A stretch of 64,000 nt of DNA from Lineus longissimus (taxonomy: Eukaryota; Nemertea; Pilidiophora; Heteronemertea; Lineidae): NCBI RefSeq assembly GCF_910592395.1, contig NC_088312.1:5704001-5768000 (forward strand). Reading direction: 5' to 3'. The notes beneath the pieces were generated by a model. It searched no databases, was not told the DNA's origin, and saw only the letters and a program-made list of their open reading frames with translations. This document shows positions 58,156 to 64,000 of the stretch, in pieces (within the stretch, counting starts at the first letter, position 1; each line of letters begins with the position of its first letter). The position numbers and the translations under genes were made by a program.

Positions 58156-59820
58156 GTAGGGATCAGTTAAGAATTTCCACCTTAAATTAAGTAGGTATTG
58201 GAAGTCTTGGTTGTAATGAGAATCAGTGATTTGATGTCTTGGATATAAGGTTCTTTCAATCATTCAAAAGATGCATTTTATAGGTGAAAAAGTTGCCTTA
58301 TAAACTAACTTTGAAGATAGGCATAATTTAAAAAAAGCTTTGTCATATCGGTAAGACATGTAAGAGGTAAAAAAATGTGCTAAGAAATGTTTGAAACTTA
58401 TGATATCAAATCATTTGAAATTTGCACCATGTTTTGGTGTAGTGACATTCAATGAAACTTAGCTCTATCGACTACGAATTTTCAGATTGTCACAGTGACA
58501 TTCTCCAACTTCCCTCAAAACATCATCATCAGCTGATTATCGTAGAGACCTAGACTTCCAATATAAAGAAGGGTGGTATACAGCATGTCAAACAGGTCTC
58601 CAAGAATCTAGGCCTCATCCATTTAGCCAAGCTTGATCTACTAGCTGGGGGTCCTCCATTGGTTTTTTTTAAATGTTAGCTTGATTTATGGAACATGCAT
58701 TGATGAAAAATGCAGCCTTTTTGGCTGTCTGCTCCATAAAAAAGCGACTGGGTGCCCATTGATCAGCTCCCTTCCTTCGCACCAAAAGGCTAAGCTTCTT
58801 GTTCTTTTAAGAGAACCTTGAATAAAAAGTTCATGGTCTCCCTTCAGAATTCTATTAATAGAGTTGTGACTTTGTACAAAAGACAGTGAATTTCCAGAAT
58901 ACATGTACTCATACTTCCTAACAAAAGGTCATGTAGGTATTGTCACGCCAGAGACATTTGAGTCTTTGTTTCCAAACACACAGTTTGTTCCATCTTTTCC
59001 ATGATGCATGTTTTGAGATATATGATATGATCAGATGAAATGTAACATAAATGTAGCTGATTTGTGATATTTGCCGATATGAGATATTTGCCATTCGCCT
59101 TAGTGTGACCAGTATCAAATTATCGCATGGCCATTTTTGGCCACATGTGATTTCAAAAACATTTGTTTGCAGGGGAAAAAAAGAAAGATACAGTCATATT
59201 GTAGACATTGTACTTAGGCAGTGCTACAGGAATTGAGTCTCGTGGCAATACTCCTACAGTAGCTTGTACTGCAAGGTACATGTATCATTCTGTAGAGTAC
59301 ACACATTGCAGAAAACCCATCTTATTGGAACCAGTAAAGAACGATGCATCATTGCAGAAAAGAAAAGCTGTTATTAAGTTTGAGGACAGGCCACATGCAC
59401 GTCTTTGTTCGCATTTGGGTAGCACTAGCAGACAGATCAGGCGAAATTCAGTTGTACGCTATAAGATTTGAAGGATGAGTTGGTAAATGTCGACTTCTCC
59501 ACATGAATTTGATAGTCTTGGAGTGTCTTTTAGTTGAAAAGGATTGAACTCGTGAAGATTTGTCAGTTTCTTTCTGCAGTGGATGTGCTGCCTCAATATT
59601 GACTCTTATTGGGCTTATGACCTCTTTTGACCACCCTATGGACTGAGTGGGGTTGATGTTTTTTGACTATAACTCATTCTTGGATCATATTCATAGGAAT
59701 CACACTACATTTCTTTGTTTCAGCCTCGACCAGTAGAATACATAACTCAACATGCCAACATCTGTTGAACGAAATTATTCTGTGATCTCTGTTCTTAAAG
59801 AACTATTCTGTGTTTTCCAG
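58156..59820. other. Intron between exon B and first finger exon of locus 2
   Basis: No finger exon seen. Acceptor-like tracts at about 59,172 (TTTGTTTGCAG) and about 59,724 (TTTCTTTGTTTCAG) are followed in phase 0 by only 14 codons each before a stop. They could be fingerless alternative ends or relics, but I cannot support either. Confidence 0.5.
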
Positions 59821-60174
59821 ACTGCAGTGCCTCATCCTTTCATACAGAGATCTGGCCAGTTCAACACTGCAACTGCTCTTCAACAGCACATGCTATCTGA
59901 TAGCCTTAAAAAGCGTTTGAAGTGTTCTTACTGTTCCAAGTTATTCTCTGGGACCACTGCCTTAAAGCATCATACCCGAACCCACACTGGTGAGAAGCCA
60001 TTCGTTTGTAAAGAATGTGGTAAAGGTTTCATTCAGAAAATCTCACTCTCAAACCACATAAAAACCCACACTGGAGAGAGACCTTATGCTTGCAATATTT
60101 GTTCGAAAACGTTTGTGCACGAATGTAACCTTCGTATCCATAAAATCACTCATATGAATGTACAGTTTGTATGA
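59821..60174 (+). CDS. Locus 2 terminal exon 1: three C2H2 fingers
   Basis: The exon follows TGTGTTTTCCAG and opens TAVPHPFIQRS; 117 residues. A 37-residue spacer with His and Gln precedes fingers at about 38-60, 66-88 and 94-116. Recognition residues are G,T,A,H; Q,I,S,N; H,C,N,I. Linkers are TGEKP and TGERP. The last finger ends in HKITHMNVQFV. Confidence 0.93.
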   Translation, partial: TAVPHPFIQRSGQFNTATALQQHMLSDSLKKRLKCSYCSKLFSGTTALKHHTRTHTGEKPFVCKECGKGFIQKISLSNHIKTHTGERPYACNICSKTFVHECNLRIHKITHMNVQFV

Positions 60175-61023
60175 TTTGGACATAAGTGGTATCTTTAGGT
60201 GACAATACACATAAGTGACGTGTGTTTTCACAAATCTCTCTCAAGCGTATATGTCAACAAAGGAGTCCTATGATTTCACAAGAGGTGCCATACAGGAGAA
60301 CACACATGACTGAATATCTCTTCACTAATATCAATTTTGTACTTGCATTGTATCTTACAAGGTGGCCTCAATTATTTTCAGGCACCAAAGATATTAACAT
60401 TTAGTTGTAGAACATGTATTGCAATCGTTATCTCATTTTGTAGTGAAATTAAAGTAGAATTTTAACTACCTTAGTCTGTAAAACACTATACTAAATCATG
60501 CAAATAAGTTTTAGTTCATTTTCTTTAAATTGTAGATCTTGTTCTATGGTCATCATGCCACTGCTGTAAACAGAGAACTTTCTGGGCGTTTTTTCTATGA
60601 TTTTCCAAGTGCTTGTCAAGCCCCAGTTTAAGACTCAAGAAAAATTTCATCTCAATTAACAAACATTATCAACTTTGGCATCAAATACAGAATTTGTCGA
60701 CCACCAATTGATAATGAGCAAATTTTCCAATTACCTACGGATTTACGACCTCTTGCACATGTATCTAGAATTATTTTTAGTTAGAATTTTAACCATTGTT
60801 TTTTTTGTATTATGACTTGTATTGAAATCTGTAAACTGACTGAAAACTGAAAACCAATTAAAAAGTGATTTTATAATAATTCACCTCTTGCTTTTCTTCA
60901 TTTTAGAGCTTGTCTTTGGAGCATTGAACAAGAGTGTACAGTTTAGTTGACAGCCCCACTGATTTAATAGTATGCTGGTGAAATATGTTTGCTGATAGAG
61001 TTTTCTTTGTTTTTTGTTTGCAG
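60175..61023. other. Interval between locus 2 terminal exons 1 and 2
   Basis: About 850 bp of non-coding AT-rich sequence. A ...ATACAGGAGAACACACATGAC segment near 60,292 recalls a finger linker but nothing around it supports an exon. Confidence 0.5.
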
Positions 61024-61308
61024 TTGGACCAGTTGAAGACAGCAAGGAATTATCAGACATTCTTTAACTCTGGAGCAGCTTTTCCCAATCCAGACAACCT
61101 AAAAGCACAGGGCTCACTAAAAAATCAGTGTTTAATATGTAAAAAGGTCTTTAAATATAAAAAGGATCTCACTCGACATTTCCGTATTCATACAGGAGAG
61201 AAACCATTTTCATGCAATACTTGTGGAAAGAAGTTTACAACCAATGGAAACTTGAAGTCACATCAAGTAACACATCTGCAGCACAAATTCCTTGGATTAT
61301 TGAACTAA
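61024..61308 (+). CDS. Locus 2 terminal exon 2: two C2H2 fingers
   Basis: The exon follows TTTTTTGTTTGCAG and opens [11 protein letters not shown]; 94 residues. A 35-residue spacer precedes fingers beginning CLICKKVF and CNTCGKKF. Recognition residues are Y,K,D,R and T,G,N,S. The tail is [10 protein letters not shown]. Confidence 0.93.
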   Translation: MDQLKTARNYQTFFNSGAAFPNPDNLKAQGSLKNQCLICKKVFKYKKDLTRHFRIHTGEKPFSCNTCGKKFTTNGNLKSHQVTHLQHKFLGLLN

Positions 61309-61610
61309 TCTCAAAGTTTTTGCATGTGTTAGGGAACTATTTTGGCATTTATTGGAAGCGTATATACTGTCATAGTCCACCTCTTGGTCTTAATTCTGAT
61401 TCCATTCCTGGGCCTGGCTGACCACCATCATCCATGCATCCACGAAATAGCAAGCATGAACATTTGATCCTGCAACACACAACATCTATTTCACGCATGT
61501 GTCTTTTTTGCAGAATTATAAGATAACAAAGTTGTCTCCTTGACCTTTTGGAGTTCAGTTCTCAAGTTTTCCAGAAGTCTCATGAGTCATCTCTGCTTCT
61601 TCTCTTCCAG
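61309..61610. other. Interval between locus 2 terminal exons 2 and 3
   Basis: Non-coding; ends in the acceptor tract TTCTTCTCTTCCAG. Confidence 0.5.
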
Positions 61611-61997
61611 TTCGTACTGTCCCTGAATCCACTTAAGTGTATGGTTTGTGGCAAAACATCCCAGGACATCGCTGATTTAACCGTCCACTTGAACGAGCAT
61701 CCTGGCAGTCGAATGTGTCAGTGTGCTGCTTGCAACCAAATGTGTCACAAAAGTGTCTTTATCCAACACATTGAGGCTCATCTCAGGCGGCTTCACACTG
61801 ATCTTCTTCGGATTGATAAACGTCCTTACAAATGTCCGTCTTGCCCAAAGCGATTCGCACAGAAGGGTCACATGCAGCGGCATACTCTTCTCCATACCGG
61901 AGAGAAACCATTTGAGTGCAACACATGTGGGAAACGTTTTGCAAGGAAGGATGCGGTGGTTGGACACCAAGTGGTCCATATAAATCCAAAAACATAG
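61611..61997 (+). CDS. Locus 2 terminal exon 3: four C2H2 fingers, two of them irregular
   Basis: The exon opens FVLSLNPLKCM in phase 0 and encodes 128 residues. Finger 1 (CMVCGKTSQDIADLTVH) lacks the core Phe. Finger 2 (CAACNQMCHKSVFIQH) is one residue short between the cysteine pair and the first His. A long 17-residue linker containing LRRLHTDLLRIDKRP then separates this pair from the canonical fingers 3 and 4, whose contacts are Q,G,H,R and R,D,A,G. AATAAA at 62,339-62,344 is a likely poly(A) signal. Confidence 0.92.
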   Translation, partial: FVLSLNPLKCMVCGKTSQDIADLTVHLNEHPGSRMCQCAACNQMCHKSVFIQHIEAHLRRLHTDLLRIDKRPYKCPSCPKRFAQKGHMQRHTLLHTGEKPFECNTCGKRFARKDAVVGHQVVHINPKT

Positions 61998-62806
61998 GCA
62001 ATGTTGTAGAATAGGATCGATTGACAGATTTGATATGTTTTGGGAATAGAAAAGCAAGATATGGGGTCATTGATGGTGTGTCATTATATCATGATTGTGT
62101 CACTTGCCGTGATATTTGAGAGGTGTATAGGTGATGAAACTTTTCAGAGTTATTTGACTTTGTATATTTACAATAAGTTTGTATGACTTGTGTCGACTTT
62201 TAAAATATGTAAATGTTCATGTATCAACATGGCGCAGTATGTTTTATGCAGTGTGACTCCAGTTTGGAGTCACACTTTGTGTTGATGTATTGCATGATTG
62301 TTCTTCTTTTGAAATTTGTAAAATTTGAAAAAGCAGTCAATAAAAAATCACACAACTGAGTTCAAGATGTTTGTATGTCGCAGATTTCTCATTACAGTTC
62401 AGTGATATGAGGACGGCTTGAGGACTGGTGCTGCTGCGAAGTCCAAAGCAAATTTTGCTGCACATTGTGGATTCATTCTGGAAAGGATCCCTATCCGTGC
62501 TCACTTTGCGATCAAGGATTTGATACGAATTGGCTTCTGAAGCAACATATGTTGGTCTACACAGGAGATAAAACCAAACGAATGTGATATTTGTGGATAA
62601 AGATTTTCAAGCGAAAGCAATATATGAAGACACATTGACTCATATGAAACTTTAACTTTTAGGGCAGTGCTACAACATTGACTATTGTGTTCCTTCATAA
62701 AAAGATTTCGCATTGATAATTTCTCTTGAAACTTGTCAAAATGTTCGCTCAAAAGCATTTATGGCCAAAATCCCGGCACTGATTTCCATATCTTTATGTC
62801 TTGCAG
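61998..62806. other. Interval between locus 2 terminal exons 3 and 4
   Basis: Holds the poly(A) signal at 62,339-62,344 and the dead finger exon at 62,384-62,661. Confidence 0.6.
62384..62661 (+). pseudogene. Decayed terminal exon, sister of locus 2 exon 4
   Basis: A CAG acceptor ends at 62,383 and is followed by ATTTCTCATTACAG, nearly the same as the opening of exon 62,807 (ATTTCTCATAACAG). A stop occurs after about eight codons. Further on, SGKDPYPCSLCDQGFDTNW and then a stop in what was the third finger are visible. The end ACTTTTAG also matches the end of the intact exon. This is a recent, dead tandem duplicate. Confidence 0.9.
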
Positions 62807-63094
62807 ATTTCTCATAACAGTGAAACAGTAAGAGAACGGCTGCGATGTCCTGTGTGTGGTTTTGTAGCAAAATCTCTGGCCAGTCTCGCACCTCATGTTC
62901 GGATTCACTCTGGAAAAGATGCGTATCCGTGTCCGGTTTGCAATAAAGGATTTAATACTAGCTGGAATTTAACCCAACATCTACGTATCCATACTGGAGA
63001 GAAACCATATTCATGTGATTATTGTGGGAAAAGATTTTCAATCAAAAGCAACATGAAGTCACACTTGGTTACTCATATGAGACCTAACTTTTAG
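62807..63094 (+). CDS. Locus 2 terminal exon 4: three C2H2 fingers
   Basis: The exon follows TATGTCTTGCAG and opens ISHNSETVRER; 95 residues. Finger 1 (CPVCGFVAKSLASLAPH) lacks the core Phe. The linker SGKDAYP replaces TGEKP. Recognition residues are S,A,S,P; T,W,N,Q; I,S,N,S. The exon ends HMRPNF. It is a close relative of the dead exon before it and the intact exon after it. Confidence 0.93.
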   Translation: MSHNSETVRERLRCPVCGFVAKSLASLAPHVRIHSGKDAYPCPVCNKGFNTSWNLTQHLRIHTGEKPYSCDYCGKRFSIKSNMKSHLVTHMRPNF

Positions 63095-63322
63095 CATGGA
63101 ACAAGTTGAGCAAGGACTAGGATGTACTTTTCGGGGAGGATATTTAGTCACAAGCATTGCCCGTGGTTGATATATATGAGACAGAAGACGTAGGCACGAA
63201 AGATGGCAACTAAAGAAAATAAAATACATCTTCTTTTGCAGTTTTCTCTTCAGTAAAGAAATAGATGATGGGAGTGTTATGAGTATAACACAACTGATCT
63301 TTCGTATCATTATATCTTGCAG

Positions 63323-63610
63323 ATTTCTTTTAAGACTTCACAGAAACAATGGAAATGTCCACAGTGTGATTATCAGGCTAGATCTTCATGGAACCTTTCT
63401 CTGCATCATAATAGGATCCATCATTCAGGAGAACGACGTCATGTGTGTTCTGTATGCAATAAAGGATTTATGACTAACTGGGAGTTGAGACGACATTTGA
63501 GGGTCCACACAGGAGAGAAGCCATATGCTTGTGGAATTTGTGGAAAAAGATTTTCTGTTGAAAGTAGTCTCAACAGACATCAAATGACTCACATGAAACT
63601 TGACTTTTAA
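63323..63610 (+). CDS. Locus 2 terminal exon 5: three C2H2 fingers
   Basis: The exon follows TTATATCTTGCAG and opens ISFKTSQKQWK; 95 residues. Finger 1 (CPQCDYQARSSWNLSLH) lacks the core Phe and has an H-X4-H end (HHNRIH). Its linker is SGERRH. Recognition residues are S,W,N,L; T,W,E,R; V,S,S,R. The exon ends HMKLDF. AATAAA at 63,819-63,824 is a likely poly(A) signal. Confidence 0.93.
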   Translation: MSFKTSQKQWKCPQCDYQARSSWNLSLHHNRIHHSGERRHVCSVCNKGFMTNWELRRHLRVHTGEKPYACGICGKRFSVESSLNRHQMTHMKLDF

Positions 63611-64000
63611 AGGGAGAATGTGGTTATCTCTTATATTACTTGGGTAGTTCTAGTAGGTACATGTTTACTCTAATGGAACATTTTGAAATAATTCATATTT
63701 GAGTAGGATGGAATCATATGATTGAATTGGTGTGGACATTGTACATTTCACCTGCATCTTGTCAATTTCACTTGAGGTGACTCATTGAAACTTTGATTAT
63801 GTACATTTATCTAATATTAATAAACATTTAGAAGTAACGAATTCCTGCTGATTTTGTTTGTACAGTTTGAATGCAGCACCCACGTTTCATCTTTCCACCT
63901 ATGAGTCCTGGTAATGTTGAACTCTGCCTGTCAAATTTAGGAGGACCCCGTTTGGATGTCTGTTATGTGATTGATATAACTTGTTCGCAGAAAAGTAATC
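63611..64000. other. Right edge: 3' flank, possible further acceptors
   Basis: Contains AATAAA at 63,819-63,824. Acceptor-like tracts end at about 63,865 (TTTGTTTGTACAG; phase 0 stops after 12 codons) and 63,990 (CTTGTTCGCAG; the frame is open to the window end as KSN). The second could begin another terminal exon. Confidence 0.35.

Larger units (their letters stand above)
56630..63610 (+). other. Locus 2: paralogous coiled-coil/C2H2 locus with five terminal exons in view
   Basis: Same layout as locus 1: coiled-coil exon, S/P/Q-rich exon, then five intact alternative terminal exons with C2H2 fingers and one dead exon. All junctions are phase 0. Because locus 1 lies directly upstream on the same strand with identical phase, read-through or trans-splicing between the loci is possible. 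The locus may continue beyond the right edge. Confidence 0.85.

Noticed and set aside
59173-59217. Fingerless alternative terminal exon (GKKRKIQSYC...) in locus 2
   Set aside because: The acceptor is fair but only 14 codons follow; nothing else supports use.
1-64000. CRISPR arrays, operons, prokaryotic promoters or ribosome binding sites
   Set aside because: The window is an intron-bearing animal genome; the only regular arrays are a minisatellite and transposon arms.

Overview
This is an animal nuclear genome window: introns with GT/AG junctions, AT-rich non-coding DNA, SINEs, a foldback transposon and a minisatellite. The synaptotagmin sequence is bilaterian and of invertebrate type; the repeats and overall look suggest a marine invertebrate (lophotrochozoan or ambulacrarian), but I cannot fix the phylum from the sequence.

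Layout. (1) Positions 1-about 12,000, minus strand: the 5' coding half of a synaptotagmin-1 gene in four exons (luminal tail, membrane anchor, linker, first half of C2A). The rest of C2A and all of C2B lie beyond position 1. Its 5' UTR must be spliced in from further right; a candidate donor lies near 28,154. (2) About 12,000-30,400: long non-coding stretch with a few repeats, including two copies of an element that joins a tRNA-like A-box segment to a 5S-rRNA-like segment. (3) 30,443-49,015, plus strand: a locus with two shared 5' exons (a coiled-coil exon and an S/P/Q-rich exon, 427 aa together) followed by 18 intact alternative 3'-terminal exons, each opening with a splice acceptor in phase 0 and encoding its own set of 2-12 C2H2 zinc fingers and its own stop codon. 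Decayed finger exons lie between them. (4) About 49,970-51,650: a 120-bp minisatellite. (5) 51,650-56,600: non-coding. (6) 56,630-63,610 and probably beyond: a second, paralogous copy of the same design, with its own coiled-coil and S/P/Q-rich exons (449 aa together) and five intact finger exons plus one pseudoexon.

How it works (inference). Every shared exon ends in phase 0 and every terminal exon starts in phase 0, so any finger exon can be joined to the shared N-terminus. Each locus would therefore make a family of DNA-binding proteins with one common dimerisation/effector part and interchangeable DNA-recognition ends. The layout resembles Drosophila lola and mod(mdg4), but the common part here is a coiled coil of 14-residue repeats, not a BTB domain. 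This tandem pair of coiled-coil/C2H2 splice-cassette loci is the most notable system in the window. Two finger exons (39,815 and 40,835) have no usable ATG before their fingers, which argues that they are exons and not small separate genes.
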